Shown: positions 7,649-13,802 of the stretch, in pieces
Position numbering within the stretch: position 1 is the stretch's first letter
Layout: the number at the start of each line of letters is the position of its first letter
NCBI GenBank assembly: GCA_945867875.1
Contig: CAMBJF010000032.1
Coordinates: forward strand, 1 to 17,531
Length of the DNA stretch: 17,531 bases
Origin: an uncultured Ruminococcus sp.
GTDB lineage: Bacteria > Bacillota > Clostridia > Oscillospirales > Ruminococcaceae
Direction of reading: 5' to 3'
Notes under the pieces: generated by a model
Told to the model about the DNA's origin: nothing
The model's database searches: none
Seen by the model: the letters and a program-made list of their open reading frames with translations, nothing else
Made by a program: the position numbers and the translations under genes

Positions 7649-7677
7649 AGTATATCATAACATTTTGCGGCGGTCAA
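7649..7677 (-). promoter_or_regulatory. Sigma-A promoter of the GH3 gene
   Basis: On the minus strand TTGACC (7677-7672), a 17-nt spacer and TATACT (7654-7649) lie about 65 nt before the start codon at 7586. The leader to the ATG is about 55 nt and contains no obvious riboswitch. The gene therefore has its own transcript, separated from the binding-protein gene by the terminator at 7743-7780. Confidence 0.82.
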
Positions 7678-7742
7678 CAAACAATAAAATAAGTAATGAT
7701 GAAATATCTGTAATAAAAGGGGCTTTGATATGTTAATGCCAC

Positions 7743-7780
7743 AAAAAAATGAGCTGCGGCAATTTTTGCGGCAGCTCATT
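7743..7780 (-). terminator. Intrinsic terminator after the solute-binding protein gene
   Basis: Read on the minus strand, AATGAGCTGC (7757-7748 complement) and GCAGCTCATT (7771-7780) form a 10-bp stem with a 13-nt loop, followed by a seven-base T-run (complement of 7743-7749). It lies about 20 nt past the stop codon at 7798. Confidence 0.88.
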
Positions 7781-7797
7781 AATAGTATTATGCTTGA

Positions 7798-9246
7798 TTA
7801 TTCAACGCTTTCCATTGACTTGTTGAACTCGTCGATGAGAACGCCTGCAGCATCTGCGAGAGATTCTCTTACAGAGGGCCAGTCAAGACCGTAGAAAGGA
7901 GCACGGATTCCGTATTCGCCGCTGTCGAGGATATTATAAAGATCGGTGGGGCAGCCTGTGTGGATAGAATACATAGGATTCTCGGCGGTCATTTCATTGA
8001 TAGTGTGCTTCATCTCAACCATTTCGTCAGTCCAGCCGTAAACGTCCTTCAGCTTCTGGTCTGCGATAGCAACGGCATTTTCATCATAGGAAGCTGCAAT
8101 GATGCATTCCATAAATCTTGCAACGCCATCGGGGTTTTGAGCGCCCTTGCAGAGCATATACGCGTCAAGACCTGCGGGGAGATAATACTTGTCGGAATCA
8201 TCAGCTCTTGGAATGGGCACAAACATAACGTCCTCGGGATCGCCGTAGGATACTGTCCAGATATCGGGAGCACCTTCAAGTGCATACATACCGGTTATGT
8301 AGAAAAGCTCCTTGCCCTCACCGATGAACTCGGGGTGAACAGACCAGTTAAAGAGGTTCTTGTCGAGAACAAGACCGTTCTGATTGAGCTCATACATAAA
8401 GTTCATAGTCTTTTCAAGTCGGGGGTCATAGAGATTGTCAACAAGCTTTCCGTCCTTAAGCTCAACGGGAGCAACGCCGCCTGAGAGCATAAGAGGCTTT
8501 TCATTGAACCAGCCGTCAAGACCGTACTGCTCGCTGTCATTATCAACGAATGAAAGAAGCATATTCTTGAATGCAGTCCAGTTCCATTCGCCGTTTGCAA
8601 GAAGCTCGGCGGGATCATCAAAGCCCTGAGCCTCGATAGTCTGTCTGTTGTAGACAACAACTTCGCCTGCTGTAGCCTGAGTAGCCATAAGATAATGCTT
8701 GCCCTTAAGCTCGAACTGATCGTTGAGAGCCTTTACAGAGCTCCAAAGCTCGGAGTCAAAGTCAACATACTGGTCATAGGATTCAAACTGACCGTTGGGA
8801 ACGCCCTTGGGGAAGGAGTCAAGGTCGCCGCCTGCGATAAAGTCAATGCCTGTTCCGCCGAGTATATTTGTAGAAAGATCGGTAAAGCGCTGTGCCCAGG
8901 TTGTGGGGATATACTCGATATTTCCGCCGTACTTGGACTCAAAAAGCTCCAGCGAAAGGGACTTTGTGTTGCCCGAAGTGGAAGCGTTGAACGGGTCATA
9001 AAAGGAGAACCACTTGATAGTCTTGTTTTCAAGCTCAACGTCGGGGAGAAGGTCGGCAACATTGTCCATAGTGCCCTGATCTTCTTCGGAAAGGGTCTCG
9101 GTGTTGATCTCAACAGTGAGGGCTGTGGTGGTCTCCATAGTGGTCTCGGTGGATTCTCCGCCCTCTGAGCTGCCGGAGCAGCCTGCGAAAGAAGCTGTCA
9201 TAGCCAGTGCGGAAACCCCTGCGATAATGCGTCTGAGCTTGTTCAT
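7798..9246 (-). CDS. Extracellular solute-binding lipoprotein of an ABC importer (carbohydrate type)
   Basis: A 482-residue lipoprotein. The start at 9246 (MNKLRRIIAGVSALAMTASF then AGC) gives a basic n-region, hydrophobic core and lipobox cysteine, followed by a Ser/Gly/Thr-rich linker (SGSSEGGESTETTMETTT). GAAAGGA lies about 8 nt upstream. An upstream in-frame start at 9303 would add 19 residues ahead of the signal peptide and lies just past the promoter, so I reject it. The mature part looks like a family 1 (sugar/oligosaccharide) binding protein: IKWFSFYDPFNAS, FESKYGGNIEYIPTTWAQRF, GGTGIDFIAGGD, NGEWNWTAFKNML, and a C-terminal PFYGLDWPSVRESL. No permease or ATPase genes are adjacent, so its partner transporter is elsewhere. 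The neighbouring beta-glucosidase suggests a beta-glucoside or cello-oligosaccharide ligand, which is inference. Confidence 0.9.
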   Translation of the reverse strand: MNKLRRIIAGVSALAMTASFAGCSGSSEGGESTETTMETTTALTVEINTETLSEEDQGTMDNVADLLPDVELENKTIKWFSFYDPFNASTSGNTKSLSLELFESKYGGNIEYIPTTWAQRFTDLSTNILGGTGIDFIAGGDLDSFPKGVPNGQFESYDQYVDFDSELWSSVKALNDQFELKGKHYLMATQATAGEVVVYNRQTIEAQGFDDPAELLANGEWNWTAFKNMLLSFVDNDSEQYGLDGWFNEKPLMLSGGVAPVELKDGKLVDNLYDPRLEKTMNFMYELNQNGLVLDKNLFNWSVHPEFIGEGKELFYITGMYALEGAPDIWTVSYGDPEDVMFVPIPRADDSDKYYLPAGLDAYMLCKGAQNPDGVARFMECIIAASYDENAVAIADQKLKDVYGWTDEMVEMKHTINEMTAENPMYSIHTGCPTDLYNILDSGEYGIRAPFYGLDWPSVRESLADAAGVLIDEFNKSMESVE

Positions 9247-9317
9247 AGTAATTTTCCTTTCAAAAATAAATGTGACATTCACGGTAATAATATTTTCTGT
9301 CAAATGAATTTTTAGTT

Positions 9318-9346
9318 ATTATACCATAAATTCAACAATATGTCAA
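9318..9346 (-). promoter_or_regulatory. Perfect-consensus sigma-A promoter of the solute-binding protein
   Basis: On the minus strand TTGACA (9346-9341), a 17-nt spacer and TATAAT (9323-9318): both hexamers and the spacing match the ideal. The 5' leader to the ATG at 9246 is about 65 nt. High basal expression is expected unless repressed. Confidence 0.92.
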
Positions 9347-9394
9347 CGTTTTCAGATGTACATTTTGCCAACTGTAAATTGTATATTTTAGCCA

Positions 9395-9409
9395 ATGGTA
9401 TAATACCAT
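9395..9409. repeat. 15-bp palindrome in the divergent intergenic region
   Basis: ATGGTATAATACCAT is a perfect inverted repeat (7-1-7) between the two divergent promoters, two bases before the -35 box of the epsG-like gene. The ten bases ATGGTATAAT also form the extended -10 region of the opposite promoter (minus 9327-9318). Upstream, TTTTGCCAA (9363-9371) and TTTTAGCCAA (9386-9395) are near-direct repeats. It may be an operator; no known consensus is matched. Confidence 0.4.
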
Positions 9410-9410
9410 A

Positions 9411-9439
9411 TTGACGTAAAATTACAGATATGATATAAT
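9411..9439 (+). promoter_or_regulatory. Sigma-A promoter of the epsG-like/deacetylase operon
   Basis: TTGACG (9411-9416), a 17-nt spacer and TATAAT (9434-9439), with a leader of about 30 nt to the ATG at 9477, which has GAAAGGA at 9462-9468. Confidence 0.88.
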
Positions 9440-9476
9440 AAAGTCATATTATCGGAAATTTGAAAGGACAGTCGGA

Positions 9477-11186
9477 ATGGCAGTTTACTATATTCTTATG
9501 GCGCTTATCATCGGGCTTGCATATCCCCTTTGCATAAGAAAGCCGTCAACAAAAAAGAACATTATATATGTGAGCATTATTTTCGGATATATGTTCCTGA
9601 TGTCGGTGTTCAGGTACGGCATAGGCAATGATTTCTTTCACTACAGAACATTTTTTTACAATTACTGTTCAGGTGATACGAACCTTGCAGAACGCTTTTT
9701 GAACAGTCATTTTGAACCGGGCTATACGGCAATTATGGAAATTGCAAGGCTTCTCGGCGGTGATTATTTTGTGCTGACGCTTATTATGTCATTGCTTATT
9801 CTGTTGCCTGCTGCTTTTATTATAGCAAAGTACAGTAAAATACCCTGGCTGTCCTGCTGGCTTTACCTTACGGTGACATTTTTTTACAATTCACTGAATT
9901 TTACCCGTCAGAGCCTTGCGGTTTCGGTGATACTGCTGAGCTGGAAATTTATCAAAGAAAAAAAACACTGGGCTGTCATTCTTATTGCATTGGCTGCGTC
10001 ATTGTTTCATATGTCGGCGCTTGTTTTCATTCCCATATACCTGCTTTCACTTATTAAGCCGTCCGTAAAGATGTATGGGATTATCGGTGCTGCGGCTGTA
10101 ACAGTTTATATTTTCTCACAGACTATACTCGAGTTTGTACTTGGCAAATTCCTGAGCAGCTATGCCCATTATCTTGACACGGTATTTCTTAAAGTGGGAC
10201 TGTCGCCGGTGTACCTTGTTATTCCAGCTGTGTTTGCAGTGCTTGCAATAGCAGCATATCTGACAGGCTGGAAGGATAAAAGCAGCGAATCGGGACTGCT
10301 CTGCAACATGCTTTTTTATAACCTTCTCATATGGCTTTTTATAACAAAGCATTTCATTCTGGAACGCTTTACTCTTCCTATATACATTTTCATTATACTG
10401 AGCGTTCCCGAAATGATCGAACATTTTAAGGAAATAAGGTTCGGCGGCAAAGCTCCCAAGGGAGCTCATTTCAAAGAGAGCAAAACTGAAAGCGACAATG
10501 CTGTGGTCAGATTTTTCAGCTATGCTCTGAAAAAGGGAAAATATCTTTGGACCGCTGTTACAGCCACAGTTCTTATCGTAACGGTAACATACAATGATTT
10601 CTGTATCAAAGAGGGGGTCCACGGTGTATTCCCGTATGAATCGGTATTTGATGCTGCAACAGAATTTACCTCAGAACAGCTTAAAACAGATTACAGAAAA
10701 ATTTTCCCGAACAGGACTTTGCAGCAGTACCTCAGCCTTATAAATAAGGGAAACTATACCACGGTCATTTGCGTAAACGGCGATTCCGGCGACAAGCTTG
10801 ATTTTTCCGCAAAGCTGCTTATGAAAAAATTGGGCGTAAAAACCGATCTCAATAAGCTTGACGGCAAGAGCTACCTTGGCGTATTCAGCGGCGGAAAGGC
10901 GATATATGAGATGACCTCCGAAAATCTTATTGAGGAAAAGCTTGCTATCTGCGATAATTCTGTATTTATTACCGCTGTCAGCGGCGGACTTACTGCTGAT
11001 ATGCAGACAGGACAGGTTATTATTGATAATATAAACTATACACCTAATATGAATGGGCTTAACTTTGCTGTTTTTGACAATGATCTGCAAAAGATCGTCG
11101 CTTCCCAAACCTATGACACAACCACCTACAATTATACTTGTACCGATACCACAGCATTTTACGGAGAATTACTCATAGAAGAATAA
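9477..11186 (+). CDS. EpsG-like polysaccharide polymerase membrane protein with C-terminal ILEI/FAM3-like domain
   Basis: 569 residues. The first 370 or so are a polytopic membrane protein (about 10-12 helices) with EpsG-family marks: FRYGIGNDFFHYRTFF near residues 45-60, and FTRQSLAVSVILLSW followed by a short loop and a LFHMSALVFIPIYLLS stretch. EpsG-type proteins are Wzy-like and are linked to polymerisation of secreted exopolysaccharide. Residues 372-569 follow the last helix and should lie outside the cell. They read as one globular domain resembling the ILEI/FAM3 (PANDER) fold: YTTVICVNGDSGDKL, LMKKLGVKTDL, SYLGVFSGGKAIYE, then VIIDNINYTPNMNGLNFAVF and a YDT end. That fold is known as a lectin-like add-on on surface proteins. 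The gene is first in an operon and the deacetylase follows 20 bp after its stop. The polymerase assignment is moderate; the ILEI call is by motif recognition only. Confidence 0.82.
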   Translation: MAVYYILMALIIGLAYPLCIRKPSTKKNIIYVSIIFGYMFLMSVFRYGIGNDFFHYRTFFYNYCSGDTNLAERFLNSHFEPGYTAIMEIARLLGGDYFVLTLIMSLLILLPAAFIIAKYSKIPWLSCWLYLTVTFFYNSLNFTRQSLAVSVILLSWKFIKEKKHWAVILIALAASLFHMSALVFIPIYLLSLIKPSVKMYGIIGAAAVTVYIFSQTILEFVLGKFLSSYAHYLDTVFLKVGLSPVYLVIPAVFAVLAIAAYLTGWKDKSSESGLLCNMLFYNLLIWLFITKHFILERFTLPIYIFIILSVPEMIEHFKEIRFGGKAPKGAHFKESKTESDNAVVRFFSYALKKGKYLWTAVTATVLIVTVTYNDFCIKEGVHGVFPYESVFDAATEFTSEQLKTDYRKIFPNRTLQQYLSLINKGNYTTVICVNGDSGDKLDFSAKLLMKKLGVKTDLNKLDGKSYLGVFSGGKAIYEMTSENLIEEKLAICDNSVFITAVSGGLTADMQTGQVIIDNINYTPNMNGLNFAVFDNDLQKIVASQTYDTTTYNYTCTDTTAFYGELLIEE

Positions 11187-11206
11187 ATTTATCGAGGTGT
11201 GACATT

Positions 11207-12595
11207 TTGAATAAAAAAAACAAGGCTGCATATGCTCTGCTCTGCGCTTTCTGTGTGCTGCTTACTGCCTGCGGAGAAAAAGAAGAGGAGCGTGACGGCT
11301 ACATTGCAGTCTATGAAGAATTTACCGAGCCTACCGAAACTGTGACCGAAGCTGAGACAACCGTTCCTGTGACATATTCACCGCTTACGGAGGATAACGG
11401 CTATCTGTCCGATGTGCTCATTATCGGTGACGGTGAATGCGGAAAGGCAGTGAGCTGCGGTCTTCTTACGGCTGACAGCGTGGTATCCGTGCAGGGTGCA
11501 AAGCCCGAGGATATCCTTTCGGCTGAGATAGACGGAAAGACTGTCAGGGACATCATAAAGGCTTCCGACAAGCATTATGTTTATCTTATGTTTACCGAAG
11601 GCCAGCTTCTTGACAGTACATCATCGGACATTTACGGCTATGATGTTTTCACTCTCGGTGAAGAAATAAGGGAGCTTTTGCCCGAAAGTATGGTCATACC
11701 TCTCAGCGTGCTGCCCATAAATGAAAATATTGACATTGCCGAGTATAACGATTCCCTGCATATGTGGGTGCGTTCAAGCCCCGACGAGTACCTTATTTAT
11801 AAGGACGTTTCATTTGTCTGCGGGAATAAAGGAATTCTTTTTGATGAGTATGCCGATGCTGACGGGGGAGTGTCTCCCGAGGGCTGGAACGATCTGCTCA
11901 GATACATTGATATCGACAGATTTTATAATGATATGACCGAGGACACCAAAAGCTATGACGGCCTTACGGCAGAGCGCCCCCAATACACTGTCACCGATGG
12001 AAAAGTAGCATATCTCACCTTTGATGACGGCCCATCAAAATACACCCCGCAGATACTTGAAATTCTCCGAGAGAATGATATCAAGGCAACATTTTTCATA
12101 ACAGGCTGGTGCATTGAGGGCAAGGAAAATATTCTGAAACAGGTGGCAGAAGAGGGACATACCATTGGACTTCACAGCTGGTCTCACGATTATGAGACCA
12201 TATATGCCTCCAAAAAGAGCTGGCTTGAAGATTTCGGCAGGGTGTACAATAAGGTGTATGCGGTCACGGGTCAGAAGCCTTGGTGCTTCCGTTTTCCCGG
12301 CGGCAGCTACAACAGTTATAACCGTGACACCGCCGACGGCATCATTTCCGAAATGGAAAGCAGGGGATTTGCCTATTATGACTGGAACGCAGCCACCGCC
12401 GACGCTTCCACCTCCGCTACATATGACAGCTGCCTTGAAAACATTTACGACAGCATAAATGCCGACCACGAGGTAGTTCTTATGCACGATTCCTTGGAGC
12501 TCACTCCCGAATATCTGCAGGACGTTATCGACTATATAAAGGGGCAAGGCTATTCCTTTGAAACGGTGGACACTGCTGATAAGGTTAAGTTCTGA
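11207..12595 (+). CDS. Lipoprotein polysaccharide deacetylase (NodB/CE4) with degenerate SGNH-like domain
   Basis: A 462-residue surface lipoprotein. The start is TTG at 11207, with GAGGTG 7 nt upstream; it gives MNKKNKAAYALLCAFCVLL then TAC, a lipobox with Cys22, and a Thr/Glu-rich linker. Residues 65-245 resemble an SGNH esterase: DVLIIGDGE (69-77) at the GDS position, a central YVYLMF strand and GGVSPEGWNDLLRYI where D-x-x-H should be, but Ser and His are absent. Residues 265-460 are a CE4 deacetylase with all motifs: TFDDG (271-275), HSWSH (323-327), RFPGGS (362-367), DWN (392-394) and LMH (His427). It probably de-N-acetylates cell-surface or secreted amino-sugar glycan, metal-dependently, on the outer face of the membrane. 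It shares an operon with the EpsG-like gene, which suggests the exopolysaccharide is the substrate. Confidence 0.92.
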   Translation: MNKKNKAAYALLCAFCVLLTACGEKEEERDGYIAVYEEFTEPTETVTEAETTVPVTYSPLTEDNGYLSDVLIIGDGECGKAVSCGLLTADSVVSVQGAKPEDILSAEIDGKTVRDIIKASDKHYVYLMFTEGQLLDSTSSDIYGYDVFTLGEEIRELLPESMVIPLSVLPINENIDIAEYNDSLHMWVRSSPDEYLIYKDVSFVCGNKGILFDEYADADGGVSPEGWNDLLRYIDIDRFYNDMTEDTKSYDGLTAERPQYTVTDGKVAYLTFDDGPSKYTPQILEILRENDIKATFFITGWCIEGKENILKQVAEEGHTIGLHSWSHDYETIYASKKSWLEDFGRVYNKVYAVTGQKPWCFRFPGGSYNSYNRDTADGIISEMESRGFAYYDWNAATADASTSATYDSCLENIYDSINADHEVVLMHDSLELTPEYLQDVIDYIKGQGYSFETVDTADKVKF

Positions 12596-12628
12596 TTAAT
12601 ATAAAGTTAGAAAAATTAAATCAAGATA

Positions 12629-12665
12629 AAATTTTAGCACTCCCAGCCTGAGAGTGCTAAAATTT
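12629..12665. promoter_or_regulatory. CIRCE element (HrcA operator), perfect inverted repeat
   Basis: TTAGCACTC (12634-12642), 9 nt, GAGTGCTAA (12652-12660) matches the CIRCE consensus in every base and spacing, and the pairing extends to 14 bp (12629-12665). CIRCE is the operator of the heat-shock repressor HrcA. It lies between the convergent deacetylase and ssrA transcripts with no good promoter on either strand and no heat-shock gene directly next to it; the nearest is clpB, starting 1.14 kb to the right. As a hairpin it might also help end the deacetylase transcript, though no T-run follows. Confidence 0.85.
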
Positions 12666-12735
12666 ACTGTATCATCACAAAATTAACATAAAATCGTCAC
12701 ATATGCCGTATATACTATTACTTGTGGAAAAGGAA

Positions 12736-12769
12736 AAGAGCCTGACGGAGTGATATCCGACAGACCCTT
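12736..12769 (-). terminator. Intrinsic terminator of the smpB-ssrA transcript
   Basis: On the minus strand AAGGGTCTGTCGGA and TCCGTCAGGCTCTT pair over 14 positions (one T/T mismatch, two G/T wobbles) around a 6-nt loop, followed by TTCCTTTTCC. It lies 53 nt past the tmRNA 3' end. Confidence 0.68.
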
Positions 12770-12821
12770 TGGCACACGCCCACAAGATACCGCAATGGTA
12801 TCAGATGGCACAGTTTTGAAT

Positions 12822-13173
12822 TGGTGGAGATGACGGGAATCGAACCCGTGTCCGAAAACCGATCCACACAACTTTCTACGAGCGTAGTCTGTTATTCACA
12901 TTCCCTCGCATAACCGCAAACAGACACGCGCTTATGCTCAGTAGCCTGCAATACATCATACAGACGCAGGCACTTCTGTATGACGTTCACCACTGATCGG
13001 CGCCTGTTCCGAGACCGTGGTACTTCTCAGACAGACGAGCAGCGATTAAGCAGCTGCTAATTCAAAATTATCGTTGTCGTCTAATTTTAAAACGTGTGCG
13101 GGTTATAGAGATCAGCACAGTCCTCTGCTCGCTTATCGTGCTTCAAAGTCCCCGTCGAAACCTTTACATCCCC
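12822..13173 (-). ncRNA. ssrA: Transfer-messenger RNA (tmRNA, SsrA)
   Basis: A 352-nt one-piece tmRNA that rescues ribosomes stalled on broken mRNA and tags the nascent peptide for proteolysis. The 5' end GGGGATGTAAAGGTTTCGAC and the 3' end, with a T-arm GGTTCGATTCCCGTC and encoded CCA, pair as a tRNA-like acceptor stem (GGGGATG with CATCTCC, one G/U). Ahead of the tag is TAGAC, the counterpart of the E. coli UAGUC resume signal. Reading from the next base (13078 down to 13046) gives Asp-Asn-Asp-Asn-Phe-Glu-Leu-Ala-Ala-Ala then TAA, so the full tag is probably A-DNDNFELAAA. The tag frame is inferred from the resume motif. Its 5' end is 17 nt after the smpB stop with no recognisable promoter between, so processing from a joint transcript is likely. 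Confidence 0.97.
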
Positions 13174-13190
13174 ATAGGCTTGAAGCAAAT

Positions 13191-13661
13191 TTACCTGTTC
13201 TTTTCCTTGATAGCCCTGTCGATATCACGCTTTGCAGCTTCGGCAGCCATAGCGTCACGCTTATCGTGAAGCTTCTTGCCCTTGCAAACGCCGACCTGGA
13301 CTTTTACCCTTGAACCTTTGAAATAAAGGGAGATAGGGATAAGGGTGAGTCCCTCCTGCTTAACAGTACCGAAAAGCTTGTTAATCTCCTTTTTGTGAAG
13401 CAGAAGCCTCCTGACCCTCATAGGGTCACGGTTAAAGATATTGCCGTGGTCGTAAGGGGATATGTGCATACCCTTTACCCAAAGCTCTCCGTTCTCGATG
13501 GTGCACCATGAATCTTTAAGATTCACACCGCCCTGACGAATGGCTTTGACCTCAGTTCCCACAAGCTCAATTCCCGCTTCGCAGCTTTCGATTATGAAAT
13601 AGTCGTGCCGTGCCTTTCGGTTTTCGGCAATGGTCTTGAGACCGTTCTTATCCGCAGGCAT
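13191..13661 (-). CDS. smpB: SsrA-binding protein SmpB
   Basis: 156 residues, the normal length. SmpB binds the tRNA-like domain of tmRNA and places it in the stalled ribosome. It shows the diagnostic NRKARHDYFI, EAGIELVGTEVKAIRQGGVNLKDSW, HISPYDHGN, RRLLLHKKEI and the C-terminal VCKGKKLHDKRDAMAAEAAKRDI tail that reaches into the decoding centre. The start is ATG at 13661 (MPADKNGLKTI) with GGAAAGGA 9 nt upstream. A longer open frame reaching 13727 would run through its own promoter and is rejected. ssrA follows 17 nt downstream on the same strand, the common smpB-ssrA pairing. Confidence 0.97.
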   Translation of the reverse strand: MPADKNGLKTIAENRKARHDYFIIESCEAGIELVGTEVKAIRQGGVNLKDSWCTIENGELWVKGMHISPYDHGNIFNRDPMRVRRLLLHKKEINKLFGTVKQEGLTLIPISLYFKGSRVKVQVGVCKGKKLHDKRDAMAAEAAKRDIDRAIKEKNR

Positions 13662-13698
13662 ATAAACACGTCCTTTCCAAACAAATGCTGCAACAATT

Positions 13699-13727
13699 AG
13701 TATAACATATCCGAGCCTTGATGTCAA
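13699..13727 (-). promoter_or_regulatory. Sigma-A promoter of smpB-ssrA
   Basis: On the minus strand TTGACA (13727-13722), a 17-nt spacer and TATACT (13704-13699), with a leader of about 30 nt to the smpB ATG. An 18-bp palindrome, AGCCTTGA-TG-TCAAGGCT (13714-13731), covers the -35 box and might be an operator; it faces the clpB gene on the other side. Confidence 0.85.
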
Positions 13728-13750
13728 GGCTTTTGAGCTTGATTTTTTCG

Positions 13751-13768
13751 CAAATTCCTACAAATTCC
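13751..13768 (+). repeat. Tandem CAAATTCC repeat upstream of clpB
   Basis: CAAATTCC at 13751-13758 and again at 13761-13768, a period of 10 bp, sits 35 nt before the clpB start. The CtsR operator of clp genes is also a tandem heptad with a 10-bp period ending in CAAA, but the upstream RGT bases are missing here, so this is at best a degenerate version. No convincing clpB -35/-10 pair is seen in 13662-13802. Confidence 0.35.
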
Positions 13769-13802
13769 GATAAATCACCACATCTGAAAGGAAGATGATA
13801 TT

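Noticed and set aside
7587..7797. Riboswitch or small gene upstream of the GH3 gene
   Set aside because: The leader is only about 55 nt and AT-rich without a recognisable fold; the remainder is accounted for by the promoter and a terminator.
8695..9168. Plus-strand open frame of 157 codons opposite the solute-binding protein
   Set aside because: It is a shadow of a well-supported lipoprotein gene, with no start signals.
9247..9303. N-terminal extension of the solute-binding protein
   Set aside because: It begins just past the promoter and precedes a complete lipoprotein signal peptide with its own ribosome site.
12629..12665. Reading the CIRCE repeat only as an intrinsic terminator of the deacetylase
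   Set aside because: No T-run follows on either strand, and the match to the HrcA operator is exact in all 18 bases. A secondary terminator role remains possible.
13074..13313. Plus-strand open frame of 79 codons over the smpB/ssrA junction
   Set aside because: It is antisense to the tmRNA and smpB, with no ribosome site and an unlikely composition.
13662..13727. N-terminal extension of SmpB
   Set aside because: It overlaps the -10/-35 of its own promoter, and the conserved N-terminus starts at 13661.
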